A DNA stretch of 64,000 bases, from the NCBI RefSeq assembly GCF_900089585.1, contig NZ_FLRH01000003.1, positions 4,106,501 to 4,170,500 on the forward strand, read 5' to 3'. Every line of letters begins with the position of its first letter. The first letter of the stretch is position 1. Shown piece by piece: positions 1 to 63,138 of the stretch. The notes below the pieces were generated by a model, which was not told the origin of the DNA, made no database searches, and saw nothing but the letters and a program-made list of their open reading frames with translations. The position numbers were made by a program, and so were the translations under genes. This stretch comes from Micromonospora sediminicola (lineage in GTDB: Bacteria > Actinomycetota > Actinomycetes > Mycobacteriales > Micromonosporaceae).

Positions 1-1692
<1,692 letters not shown>

Positions 1693-1781
1693 CAGCGCCA
1701 CCTTTTCGGGCCGGAGAAACAGGCGACCCAATACCGTTCGGCGTGACCATGAAATGCACTGTCCCGCGCCCCACCAGGTCT

Positions 1782-1805
1782 CACTTACGGTGAGGAAGGT
1801 AAGTG
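1782..1805. promoter_or_regulatory. Inverted repeat overlapping the -10 of the left PKS promoter
   Basis: A perfect inverted repeat CACTTAC-N10-GTAAGTG. Its right arm (1799-1805) overlaps the proposed -10 hexamer at 1796-1801, and the rest covers the expected transcription start. A second smaller inverted repeat (CTCAC-N5-GTGAG, 1780-1794) is nested in it. The size and position suit a dimeric repressor operator. No such element is seen at the other PKS promoter. The regulator is unknown. Confidence 0.45.
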
Positions 1806-1855
1806 TCCGCGGAGGCGGGTCACAACCCCTACGACGCCCCTAGGGCCGCCCCTAG
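1796..1855 (-). promoter_or_regulatory. Promoter of the left PKS gene with repeated GGGG boxes
   Basis: On the minus strand, GTAGGGG (RC of 1826-1832) abuts a -35 TTGTGA (1820-1825), followed by an 18-bp spacer and a -10 TACCTT (1796-1801). Two further TAGGGG boxes lie upstream; the CCCCTA cores on the plus strand are at 1826, 1837 and 1849, 11-12 bp apart, which puts them on one helix face. The 10-bp string AACCCCTACG (1824-1833) recurs at the promoter of the 7941-aa PKS (63066-63075), also with an 18-bp spacer. Boxes touching the -35 suggest an activator site. The leader to the ATG would be about 95 nt. Confidence 0.5.
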
Positions 1856-2071
1856 CAGGGACGTCGTCGCGAGGTGCCCAGGCTGGGCGGGTGCGCCCGG
1901 GTCGGCGGCCCGGTGGGACCGGTGGCGGCAGCGTCCAGAAAGCCGCCGCGACCGGTCCGCCGACGCAACTCCACAATGGCGACGGAATCGTTCAGGAATC
2001 GCGCCGGGGAAGGCCGGGCTCGCGGTGGATGAATGCGAATGGTCCGCCGTCGTCCCGGCGGACGTCACACA

Positions 2072-2103
2072 CCTGACCGGGCCGGTTCTTCCCGGCGCTC
2101 AGG
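2072..2103 (-). terminator. Weak stem-loop at the end of the protease-NACHT gene
   Basis: On the minus strand CCTGA (overlapping the stop codon) pairs with TCAGG, and an inner GCCGG pairs with CCGGC across a GAAGAA loop. There is no U-tract, which is common for actinomycete terminators. It is positioned to end the 1908-aa gene before the PKS promoter. Confidence 0.3.
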
Positions 2104-5100
2104 CCTGATCCGACGACGGCCATTCGTCGATCACGGCATCCACCGGCTCCGTGCCCAGCAGCGATCGCAGGAGGTCGTACAGCGGCTCCTGCCGGCTGTC
2201 GCCCGGGCGTCGTCGGTTCGCGACCCGGCGAATCTCGGCCACCGCGCCGTCGGTGTCCCCGATCAACAGACGCGCGACGGATCGCAGTTCGCCGTGCCGG
2301 AACGGTGAGATGTTGGGCTGCTCCCGGTACGTGAGCCCCCGCCGCACGAGATCACCGGCCTCGCCCGGGTCGCGCGGGTGCACCGCGATCGCGAGCATCA
2401 CCGCCGCCTCGATGTCGTTGTTCGGGCCGAGCCGGACAGCCTCCCGCAGCTCCTGTTCCGCCTCGGCCAGCCGACCGAGGAGGATCAGCGCCTCGGCGTG
2501 GTTGGCCCGGCTGCCGCTCATCGCCGGGTTCAGCCGGACCGCCTCGGCCAGCGTCTCCGCGGCCTCGGCGTAGCGGCCCAGGCTGTTGAGCACGACGCCG
2601 TGCGCGTCGTGCGTGATCGCGTCGGCCGGGTCGATGGCGAGCGCCTCGGTGATCGTGACGAGCGCGTCCTCGGGGTGACCCGCGTCCAGTTGGGCGTAGG
2701 CCAGGAATCGGCGCACCTGCGCCGCCTTCGGCTGCAGCGCGACGGCCCGGCGCAGCAACTCCATCGCCTCGTCGTTGCGGTCGACGGCTCGCAACGCGTA
2801 GCCGAGGTTCGCCAGGTGGTACGGGTTCGCCGGGGCCAGGCGGCTCGCCTCGCCGTACGCCTCGACCGCCTCGGTGAGGCGGTCGAGGCCCATGAGGATG
2901 CCGCCCCGGATCCCGTGCGCCAGATGGTCGGACCGGTCGAGTTCGAGTGCCATGTCCACCTCGACCAGCGCCTGGTCGTGGGCGCCGGTCTCCGACAGGG
3001 CGTGGGCCAGCGCCCGGCGCCGCCGGGCGTCCGGCAGGAGCTCGACCGCCCGCCGGTAGGCGTCGACGGCCTCGGCGTGCCGCCCGGCGCGCTGCAGGGC
3101 GATACCGAGGTTGAAGTGGTTGACGGACGACGTCGGTTCCCGCGCCACCGCCCGTTCGTAGGCGCTCAGTGGGGTCGTCTCCACGCCCTGGTGGTACGCC
3201 TTGACCAGTTCCGCGGCCACCGTGTCGCTCCAACCCAGGCTGAGCTGGAGCTGTTCGAGGGTCGCGGTGCCGTTCTGCTTCTCCGCCGGCGGGCCGTACT
3301 GGCCGGCCCATCGCACCAGGCTGAGCGCCAGGTCGTGCTCGCCGCACTGCTCGGCGCCCACCGCCGCGTAGAGCCAGCTGTCGGCGTACTCCTCGAACCG
3401 GAGGACCGCGAACGCGCCGCCGTAGAGCACGTCCGCGTAGCCGCCCTCCTCCAGCCGACCCTTCAGCCAGTCGATGAGGTTGGAGTGTTCGAACACCATC
3501 GAGGCGTCACCCCTGGCGAGGAGTGTGGCCACGAACTCCGCAGCCTCGTATCGCCCCCACCCCGCGTCGAAGGACGCGCTGAGGCGCAGAATCTGCCGGG
3601 CCAGCGCGGATCCGATCAGCTCGGCGTTGCGGACCGTGAGATCGTCCCAGCGGTCCCACCTGCGAGCGTCGGCGGAGGTGACCCACTCGGAGAGCACGGC
3701 CGCCACGAGGGAGATGTTGGTCAGGATGGCAGAGCCCGGGCCCGGGTCGGTATCCGGCCGCGGCGGCCGGATCGCGCCGCTGCGCAACTGCTCCTTGATC
3801 TCCGCGTACGTCTCGTCGACGATCTGCCGATATTCGGGGAACTCGTGCTCGAGGAAACTGAGCGCCCCCGCCTGGTCGTTCCTGCCGATGAACACGCCGA
3901 ACTCGTCGATCTGCTCGGCGAGCATGAGCTTCGCCGTCTTCATTCCGACCCGTTCCTCGAGGCGGCTGCTGATCCAGTCCAGGATCTGGCGCGCCTCCGC
4001 CTCGGACCGGTACTCGATCCCCACCTCGGTCAGCAGGTCGGGCCCGAGGGAGATCCGTTCGCCGGTCGGCTCCTCCAACGTCTGGCCGTGCTGGAGCTCC
4101 GTCGCGGTGGCCACCAGATCCCGCACCGCGCGGAGGTCCACGGCGGCGCGTCGGAGGAACTCGAAGATGATGCGGTAGCCGGATCGTTGGGCTCTCGCTA
4201 TCGACACGAACTCGGAGAGATCGGGCGCCAGCCCGTTGCGGGCGAGCCCGAGCACCAACCTGCGGTACCAGGTCGGCGGCATCGCGGTGACGGTGTCGGC
4301 GAGCACGCCCCGGGTGAGAGGCGCCCCGGATGTCTTCTTGACGGCCAGCACCGCGTCGCACCGCACACTCCACTGGAGGTCGGGGTCCCGGGCGACGGCT
4401 TCCAGGCATCGCAGGCCCAGGCGGCCGGCCTCGGCGAGCCGCTTCGACGCGTCCGGCCAGGACTCCGCCCCGTCACTGCGTTCCCGGAGCACGCTCCTGA
4501 GCGCCGTCTCGGCCGACTGCAGGCCGTGCCGAGCCATCTCCGTGATCAACTCCAGCCGCGGCGGCTGACTCAGCTCGTCGAAGGTGGCCAGGTGGATCAG
4601 CGCCTCTTCGTCGGCGAGCGACGGGTTGCTGCGCATCAGACTCTCGGCCACCCGGAGCCGGATCCAGGCCGGCACCCCGACGTCGCTGTGCCAGGTCAGG
4701 GCGGCGGTGAGTCCACGCTGGTCCTGGACCTCCGTCAGGGCGCAGACGTGGCGAAGCTTCAGCTCCAGCGCCACGCCCCCGTGGTCCAGCTGCGCCGCGA
4801 GCAGGTCGCGCCCCGCGTCACCCTGACGCGCCAGCGCGCGGGCCAGCGACTGCCGCACGGTCCAGCTGACGTGCCGGTTCGCCAACGCGTACGCCGCGTG
4901 GGAGACCGCGTCGGTGACACCGTCCTCGATGAGCGCCAGGGTCAGCTCGGCACGGTCGTCGTACCGCGGCTGCGAAGCGGCGAGGAGTCGCAGGCTGGGC
5001 CCGACGACGTCGGGAACAGCCGCGCGGATCAGATCGGCGTAGAGCCGGCAGCGCAGCCCCCACTCCATGCTGCGGTCGCCGGCGGTGTCGCGGACCGCTT

Positions 5101-7825
5101 CGACCCCGGTCGCGCCGCACTCGAGCAGCACTCGCCCGATCTCCAGTCGCACGCCCACGTGCATGCGTCGGTTGCGCAGCAGTCTGATGGCCGCGGTGAC
5201 CGCTGGGCGGGAGTGCGGGCGGAGAGCGGCGAGGAAGGCGGTCAGTTCCTCCCGGGCGGCCGACTGGTGGTCGAGCCGCTGGCGGACCAGGTCGGCGTCG
5301 TCGCGGGTGTCGAGGGCGACCAGGCCGGCGATGAGCCGCAGCCGTAGTTTGTGCGGGCAGTCCTCGGCGGTGACGAGCGCCCGTGCCCGCCGAGCCGCCG
5401 CCTCGTCCCGCGCGTCGAGAAGGCTGGACATGGCGACGTACGCGATCTCGGTCTCGACATCCGCGCCGGCCTCGTCGTCGGACGACCCCTCCAGCGCCGC
5501 CGCCCTCTCGGCGGCCCAGTCGCGCAGTGGGCGCAGCGGCGATCGCAGCAGGACGCTCAGCGCGTCGAGAGCCCGGCGGCGTTCGAAGACCAGCGGCGAC
5601 TGGGTGGCGGCCAGGATGGCGTCCCGTACCGCCTCCGCCGACGCCTCGTCCCGGTAGTCCGGCACCTCGGCGATGATCTGCGCCGCCAGGGTGCGCTGGG
5701 TCACCCAGGGATCGCCCTCCTCGGCCAGGATGTGGGCCACCAGGGCTGCCGGGTCCGACACCCGACTGGCAGCCGTCACGAAGACCCGCGTCCAGCTGGT
5801 GTCCATCCACCGGTGCCTGTCGATGCAGTGGCGTTGCTCGTCGAGGGTCAGCCCGGCGAAGTAGGCGGCCAGCAGGGTCTCGCGCAGGATCGGGTGGATG
5901 AAGCGAACGGTCGGCCGCATCGAGACGTCACCGGCCTCCATCAGGATGCCGTCGTAGAGCAGCTCCCAGACGACCGGCTCGGCGACGTCGGCGATCGGGT
6001 TGCGGGCCGTCTGCACCCGGGTCGTCATGCGGATCTTGGCGGTGGCGGCGACGACGTCGTAGTCGGGGTGCCGGCTGATCGCCGCGCGCAGCTCCGCCTT
6101 CGGGATGTCCTCGACGCCGCACCGCCAGGAGTCCTGGAGTTCACCGAGCACCTCGGCGAGCACCCGCATGCGGAGGATCGCGTCCGGCATCGCCTCCCGA
6201 TCGGCCGGGATGCGGTGCCACTGGCCGGAGAGCAGGTGCAACGCCACGTCGTGATAGAGCTGCGGCAGCGTCGAACGGCGGTAGTCCTGGTGCTGTGCCG
6301 GTTCGGCCAGCCGGCACAGGAACGACAGCAGCAGGGGAACCTCGGCCAGTTGGGCCAGTTCCGGACGGTTGCCGATGGCAGCCAGCAGGGACTCGGCGGT
6401 GTCGGACCGGTCGTGCAGCCAGGTGTTGACGAAGTTGACCACTTCCCGGGAGGAGAAGCCGACCAGTTGGAAGTCCTCCCGGTTCCCGACGGCGATCTCG
6501 TCGATGATCGCCAGGGCGGCGGGGCGGGAGGTCACCAGCAGGGTGTTGTTCACCGCGAGCAGCGTCACCAGGACCTGCTTGAGCCGGCCGGCCAGGCTGG
6601 TCGGCATCTCGTCGAGCCCGTCGACGCACAGGAACACCCGCCCGTCGGTGAGGGCGCGCTCGGCCACGGCCACGTACCCCCGGACGTCGCCGTCCTCGGC
6701 CTGCGCGGGTGACAGCGTGGCGGCGACCAACGTACGCGCGAGCCCGCGCAGCCCGGTGCCGTGATCGTTCTCGGCCGCGAGCGTCGTGCAGGTCAGGCGT
6801 ACGGGAATGATGCAGTCGTCGAGCGACCCACCGGCGTCGAGCTGCGCCACCGCCTGGTGCGCGGCGTACCTCACCTGGTGCTTGATCAGCCAGGACTTGC
6901 CGAAACCCGGGTCGCCGCTGACGACGGTCAGACTGGGCATCGCGCGGTCGGTTCGCCAGCGCTGACGGATCGGAACGCTCTCGCCGGACACCCGGTTCGG
7001 GCCGGGGCTGCGACGACGCAACCAGATGGTCTGGTGCAGCGCCTCGGCGTCGATGCCCTCCGGCATCGTGTCGCGCTGGGATTCCACCTCGTGGATGACC
7101 GCGTGGAGGATCTCGCGGGTGGCCGCGACCGGATCCGGGCCGTCGAAGTCACCCGCGACCGCCGAACGCCACGCCGGGTTCTTCCGGTGGTGGAGTTCGT
7201 TGAGCGCCCACACCTCGTGCTCGAGGCGCTGGAGCGTCGCCGCGGCGACCACGTAGGCGCCGTGGGGCCTTCCGGCGCCCCTGGTCGCCTTGACCACACC
7301 GACCACGCGGCCGGCGTCGTGGTCGAGGACCGGCGCGCCGCTCATCCCGGGATCGACCGCCCCCAGCTTGACCTTCAGCAGGTCGATTCCCTGTTCCTCG
7401 AGGATCGCCTCGAAGGTGAAGGTCGCCACGTCCGGCCCGAAGGATCCCGGTAGGTCGATGGCACGCCTGCTGTGCCCGATCGCCGTCAGCTCCCTGGCCG
7501 TTCCCGGCGGGCCGAGCAGCACGCACGGCATGTCGTCGAACATCCCCGGTTGGGCCGCGACTATCGCCAGGTCGGGCAGGGGGTACATGAGCGGGTCCAG
7601 GCCCGGCGCGATGGTCTGCGGATGCTTGTTCCAGACCTTGAGCGCGCGCTGCACGCCCTGCCGGTCGGGCGCGAACACCAGGTCGTCCGGTGCGTCGTGC
7701 ACCACGTGAGCGGCGGTGACCGCGACGCCGGGCGCCACGAAGAAGGCGGTGCCGAGGAGGAGCCCCGCCGCGTCGGTCAGCGGGACAGTGGCCGCTCTGA
7801 CATGGGCGGCCAGCTTTGTCGTCAC
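2099..7825 (-). CDS. Trypsin-like protease / NACHT NTPase / helical-repeat / TPR protein
   Basis: A 1908-aa multidomain protein from a GTG start. Residues 1-205 are a trypsin-like serine protease with triad candidates His40 (in TAAHVV), Asp85 (PLPDLAIV) and Ser162 (GMSGAP). Residues about 290-510 are a NACHT NTPase: P-loop GDPGFGKS (304-311), Walker B plus acidic tail VFLCVDGLDE (397-406), TSRP sensor (432-435) and the PLLLSFLC helix. About 650-1300 is a long Leu/Ala/Arg-rich helical array resembling HEAT repeats. About 1560-1810 are TPRs (NHFNLGIALQRAGRHAEAVDAY type). No signal peptide, membrane segment or DNA-binding domain is visible. By family knowledge, STAND NTPases use repeats to sense a ligand, then oligomerise to activate an effector, here presumably the protease. 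It diverges from the PRC-barrel/pentapeptide pair across 215 bp. A conflict or stress-response role is inferred. Target and trigger are unknown. Confidence 0.9.
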   Translation of the reverse strand: MTTKLAAHVRAATVPLTDAAGLLLGTAFFVAPGVAVTAAHVVHDAPDDLVFAPDRQGVQRALKVWNKHPQTIAPGLDPLMYPLPDLAIVAAQPGMFDDMPCVLLGPPGTARELTAIGHSRRAIDLPGSFGPDVATFTFEAILEEQGIDLLKVKLGAVDPGMSGAPVLDHDAGRVVGVVKATRGAGRPHGAYVVAAATLQRLEHEVWALNELHHRKNPAWRSAVAGDFDGPDPVAATREILHAVIHEVESQRDTMPEGIDAEALHQTIWLRRRSPGPNRVSGESVPIRQRWRTDRAMPSLTVVSGDPGFGKSWLIKHQVRYAAHQAVAQLDAGGSLDDCIIPVRLTCTTLAAENDHGTGLRGLARTLVAATLSPAQAEDGDVRGYVAVAERALTDGRVFLCVDGLDEMPTSLAGRLKQVLVTLLAVNNTLLVTSRPAALAIIDEIAVGNREDFQLVGFSSREVVNFVNTWLHDRSDTAESLLAAIGNRPELAQLAEVPLLLSFLCRLAEPAQHQDYRRSTLPQLYHDVALHLLSGQWHRIPADREAMPDAILRMRVLAEVLGELQDSWRCGVEDIPKAELRAAISRHPDYDVVAATAKIRMTTRVQTARNPIADVAEPVVWELLYDGILMEAGDVSMRPTVRFIHPILRETLLAAYFAGLTLDEQRHCIDRHRWMDTSWTRVFVTAASRVSDPAALVAHILAEEGDPWVTQRTLAAQIIAEVPDYRDEASAEAVRDAILAATQSPLVFERRRALDALSVLLRSPLRPLRDWAAERAAALEGSSDDEAGADVETEIAYVAMSSLLDARDEAAARRARALVTAEDCPHKLRLRLIAGLVALDTRDDADLVRQRLDHQSAAREELTAFLAALRPHSRPAVTAAIRLLRNRRMHVGVRLEIGRVLLECGATGVEAVRDTAGDRSMEWGLRCRLYADLIRAAVPDVVGPSLRLLAASQPRYDDRAELTLALIEDGVTDAVSHAAYALANRHVSWTVRQSLARALARQGDAGRDLLAAQLDHGGVALELKLRHVCALTEVQDQRGLTAALTWHSDVGVPAWIRLRVAESLMRSNPSLADEEALIHLATFDELSQPPRLELITEMARHGLQSAETALRSVLRERSDGAESWPDASKRLAEAGRLGLRCLEAVARDPDLQWSVRCDAVLAVKKTSGAPLTRGVLADTVTAMPPTWYRRLVLGLARNGLAPDLSEFVSIARAQRSGYRIIFEFLRRAAVDLRAVRDLVATATELQHGQTLEEPTGERISLGPDLLTEVGIEYRSEAEARQILDWISSRLEERVGMKTAKLMLAEQIDEFGVFIGRNDQAGALSFLEHEFPEYRQIVDETYAEIKEQLRSGAIRPPRPDTDPGPGSAILTNISLVAAVLSEWVTSADARRWDRWDDLTVRNAELIGSALARQILRLSASFDAGWGRYEAAEFVATLLARGDASMVFEHSNLIDWLKGRLEEGGYADVLYGGAFAVLRFEEYADSWLYAAVGAEQCGEHDLALSLVRWAGQYGPPAEKQNGTATLEQLQLSLGWSDTVAAELVKAYHQGVETTPLSAYERAVAREPTSSVNHFNLGIALQRAGRHAEAVDAYRRAVELLPDARRRRALAHALSETGAHDQALVEVDMALELDRSDHLAHGIRGGILMGLDRLTEAVEAYGEASRLAPANPYHLANLGYALRAVDRNDEAMELLRRAVALQPKAAQVRRFLAYAQLDAGHPEDALVTITEALAIDPADAITHDAHGVVLNSLGRYAEAAETLAEAVRLNPAMSGSRANHAEALILLGRLAEAEQELREAVRLGPNNDIEAAVMLAIAVHPRDPGEAGDLVRRGLTYREQPNISPFRHGELRSVARLLIGDTDGAVAEIRRVANRRRPGDSRQEPLYDLLRSLLGTEPVDAVIDEWPSSDQA

Positions 7826-8040
7826 TGCGTGTCACCGCCCATCCGAGCCGAGTCACGGAAGGAATGACGTCACTCTATTGTGGCCCCGGCCGCACCGCCG
7901 CGCCGTACGCCCGTAAACGCACCGATCGGTCGAGGTGTCAAGGTCCAAGGTCCCCACGTCACTGTCCGAACTGGCCGGCCACGGGACGCCACTTCTGGTG
8001 TACATAGGCTGTCAGGACATCCCACGCCGCAAGGAGGGCC
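7826..8040. promoter_or_regulatory. Divergent promoter region of the protease-NACHT and PRC-barrel genes
   Basis: This 215-bp gap must drive transcription both ways. For the leftward gene, a consensus TTGACA lies at 7936-7941 (minus strand), but the hexamer 18 bp on, TTTACG, is a poor -10. Candidate protein-binding sites are the perfect palindromes TGACGTCA (7865-7872) and ACCGATCGGT (7921-7930), and a tandem AAGGTCC repeat (7940-7953). For the rightward gene, TAGGCT (8005-8010) is a possible -10. It lacks the GTAGGGG promoter signature of the PKS genes. Confidence 0.45.
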
Positions 8041-8505
8041 ATGCACGTTCCCCACGCCCGCCGCTTGCTGGCCCTGCCGGCCAGATCGTCGGACGGACAA
8101 CAGCTCGGCAGGACCGGTGCCGTCTACGTCCCCGAGGGACAGAGACAGCCGCTGCTGGTCGCCCTGCCATTGGAGAGGGCGGCGCCCTGGGTGGTGCCGT
8201 TGTTCGGCGCACGACTCGACGCGGACGGCCTCGTGCTCGACTACCCGGCCGAGACGATCGTCAAGGGCCCCACCGTCGACGCCGACGCGCCGCTGTCGTT
8301 GGGCGAGGTCGCCGCCGTCCTGGCGCACTACCGGCCGGCCGTCGCCGAGCTCGTGCGCGGCCTGCCGTTGACGCGACGGGCACCGGAGGGCGGTGACGTC
8401 GGCGCGGGTTTCGTCCACCGGATCCCGGTGGTTCCGGGGATCGGCGACGATGACCTGCCCCCCATCGTGATCGCCAGCCCGGGTGTGACCGGGACCCCGC
8501 AATGA
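8041..8505 (+). CDS. PRC-barrel-like protein
   Basis: A 154-aa protein. The ATG at 8041 follows a strong AAGGAGG (8031-8037). Residues about 18-98 look like a PRC-barrel domain: a beta-rich start (LGRTGAVYVPEG), then WVVPLFGARLDADGLVLDY, an ETIVKGPTVDADAPLS segment, and LGEVAAVLAHY. These match the family pattern of VPL-G-A, then V-K-x-P-x-V-D, then a helix ending H-Y. PRC-barrels are small adaptor or scaffold domains. The C-terminal third is Gly/Pro-rich and unassigned. No signal peptide or transmembrane segment is seen. The stop overlaps the start of the next gene as ATGA, so the two are translationally coupled and probably act together. Assignment rests on pattern memory and could be wrong. 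Its role in this locus is unknown. Confidence 0.85.
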   Translation: MHVPHARRLLALPARSSDGQQLGRTGAVYVPEGQRQPLLVALPLERAAPWVVPLFGARLDADGLVLDYPAETIVKGPTVDADAPLSLGEVAAVLAHYRPAVAELVRGLPLTRRAPEGGDVGAGFVHRIPVVPGIGDDDLPPIVIASPGVTGTPQ

Positions 8506-9362
8506 CCTCCCCCGAGCCGACGCCGTCACCGCTGGCGGTCGCCAACCAACGGATCCGGGACACCGCGAAGTGGTTCATCGGCAGCGCGGCGGCGGTGGGC
8601 GCCGCGCTCGTCGCCGGCAGCCAACTGTCCGACATCGGCCGGCTGGCCGCCGGATGGCCCACCTCGGCCGCGACCGCCCGGTTGTGGGTGGCCGCCGCCG
8701 GCGTCCTGCTGGGCCTGGCCGGGGTCGTCGTCGCGATCGCCTCCGCGGTGCGCGTGCTGCTGCCGGTACAGGTCTTCATCTCCGACCTCGCCGAGAACTG
8801 GGAGGTGCCCACCGCCGACCTGCGCCCGGTGGTGGCGTTCTTCCGACGGCGCACGAAGTACCTGCAGGGCGCCAAGGATCCGGCGGAGCTCATCGACCGG
8901 CGCGAGCGACTGACGACCCAGCTGGCGGACCCCGAGCGGAGCCCGGAGGCGCGGGCCGAGGTCCGTGCCGGCATCGCGTCGTACGACCTGCGCATCGCCG
9001 CGATCGAGGAGATGGCCAACCACGAGGCGTTGAAGGCCACCTTCGCGCACGCACTGCGCCGGCTGATCCTGGCGACGGTCGTGGCCGGTGCGGGAATCGT
9101 CGCGTTCGCCTGGGCGGCGAACCCGCCGACTCCGCCCACCGGCGCCGATCTGCGCGACGCCAAGCTGGTCGGGGCTCAGCTCCGCGACGCCGACCTGACC
9201 GGGGCGAAACTCGACGGCGCCGACCTGACCGGGGCGGACCTGACCGGGGCCGACCTGACCGGGGCCTCGGTGGTCGGGGTGACCTGGTCGGGCACGACCT
9301 GTCCGGACGGCACATCGAGCGACGCCGGCGGCGGCACCTGTCGGGGACATCTCCGGCGCTGA
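8502..9362 (+). CDS. Membrane protein with C-terminal pentapeptide repeats
   Basis: A 286-aa protein whose ATG overlaps the upstream stop (ATGA), so it is coupled to the PRC-barrel gene. Three hydrophobic segments are visible: about 23-42 (WFIGSAAAVGAALVAG), 61-83 (LWVAAAGVLLGLAGVVVAIA) and 187-206 (LILATVVAGAGIVAFAWAA). Between the second and third is a charged, helical cytoplasmic-looking stretch (about 95-185). After the third, residues 215-259 form about nine pentapeptide repeats of the A(D/N)LTG type, which fold as a right-handed beta-helix. The tail has TWSGTTCPDG and a second cysteine (C267, C280), a cap often found after such repeats. It may be a membrane anchor or effector partner of the neighbouring protease-NACHT protein, but this is inference from position only. 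It ends tail-to-tail with the 9890-aa PKS, 22 bp apart. Confidence 0.88.
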   Translation: MTSPEPTPSPLAVANQRIRDTAKWFIGSAAAVGAALVAGSQLSDIGRLAAGWPTSAATARLWVAAAGVLLGLAGVVVAIASAVRVLLPVQVFISDLAENWEVPTADLRPVVAFFRRRTKYLQGAKDPAELIDRRERLTTQLADPERSPEARAEVRAGIASYDLRIAAIEEMANHEALKATFAHALRRLILATVVAGAGIVAFAWAANPPTPPTGADLRDAKLVGAQLRDADLTGAKLDGADLTGADLTGADLTGASVVGVTWSGTTCPDGTSSDAGGGTCRGHLRR

Positions 9363-9384
9363 GTCGGCAGGGGCGCCCACAGAG

Positions 9385-39057
<29,673 letters not shown>

Positions 39058-39078
39058 CATCTACTCCGTACGTGGGCG

Positions 39079-62904
<23,826 letters not shown>

Positions 62905-63030
62905 GATCCACCCGCCCGAACTTGCTGCCGATCGATTCCGTCGAACACCGAGATGGCCGCCGGTACGGCACACCGGTGACCGGGGACGGCCGACGGCGAC
63001 GGGGGTACACCGGCACCCGGCCCGTCACCG

Positions 63031-63085
63031 TGCATGGACGCTACTGAGCGCTGAGCTGCGACCCCAACCCCTACGGACCCCTCAT
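63031..63085 (-). promoter_or_regulatory. Promoter of the two-gene PKS operon with GGGG boxes
   Basis: On the minus strand, GTAGGGG abuts a -35 TTGGGG (63062-63067), followed by an 18-bp spacer and a -10 TAGCGT (63038-63043). A second GGGG box lies 10 bp upstream (63078-63081). The 10-bp string AACCCCTACG (63066-63075) is identical to the one at the left PKS promoter, and its position relative to the -35 and the spacer length are the same. A GCTCAG direct repeat occupies the spacer. The leader to the ATG at 62904 would be about 125 nt. Confidence 0.5.
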
Positions 63086-63123
63086 TCACCTCGCCGGCGG
63101 GGTGCCCGGCGTCGGTCGCGACG

Positions 63124-63136
63124 GTCCCGGCGGGAC
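63124..63136 (-). terminator. Small hairpin after the metallophosphatase stop codon
   Basis: GTCCC-GCC-GGGAC immediately follows the stop codon on the minus strand. The stem is only 5 bp with no U-tract, so termination here is weakly supported and read-through into the PKS operon is possible. Confidence 0.25.
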
Positions 63137-63138
63137 GG

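Larger units (their letters stand above)
1693..2098. other. Intergenic region between the left PKS and the protease-NACHT gene
   Basis: This 406-bp gap holds the PKS promoter and operator in its left half (1782-1855). At its right edge is a weak stem-loop after the stop of the protease-NACHT gene. Between about 1860 and 2070 I see no gene, RNA or clear repeat. The short open frames there have no start signals or recognisable products. Confidence 0.6.

Noticed and set aside
1803..2108. Small plus-strand gene in the 406-bp gap
   Set aside because: The translation has no recognisable features, and the frame crosses the PKS promoter boxes and runs into the end of the opposite gene.
2099..7825. 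Protease-NACHT protein as a cluster activator of the LuxR/LAL or SARP type
   Set aside because: Those regulators also combine an NTPase and TPRs, but they carry a DNA-binding domain. Here the N-terminus is a trypsin-like protease and I see no helix-turn-helix anywhere.
9363..9384. Insertion-sequence or attachment-site scar at the edge of the inserted block
   Set aside because: I could find no transposase, no matching direct repeats at the two edges and no tRNA fragment. The insertion idea rests on context only.
62905..62973. Upstream GTG start for the 7941-aa PKS
   Set aside because: It would add 23 residues without similarity to docking domains. The ATG at 62904 directly begins the conserved coiled coil.
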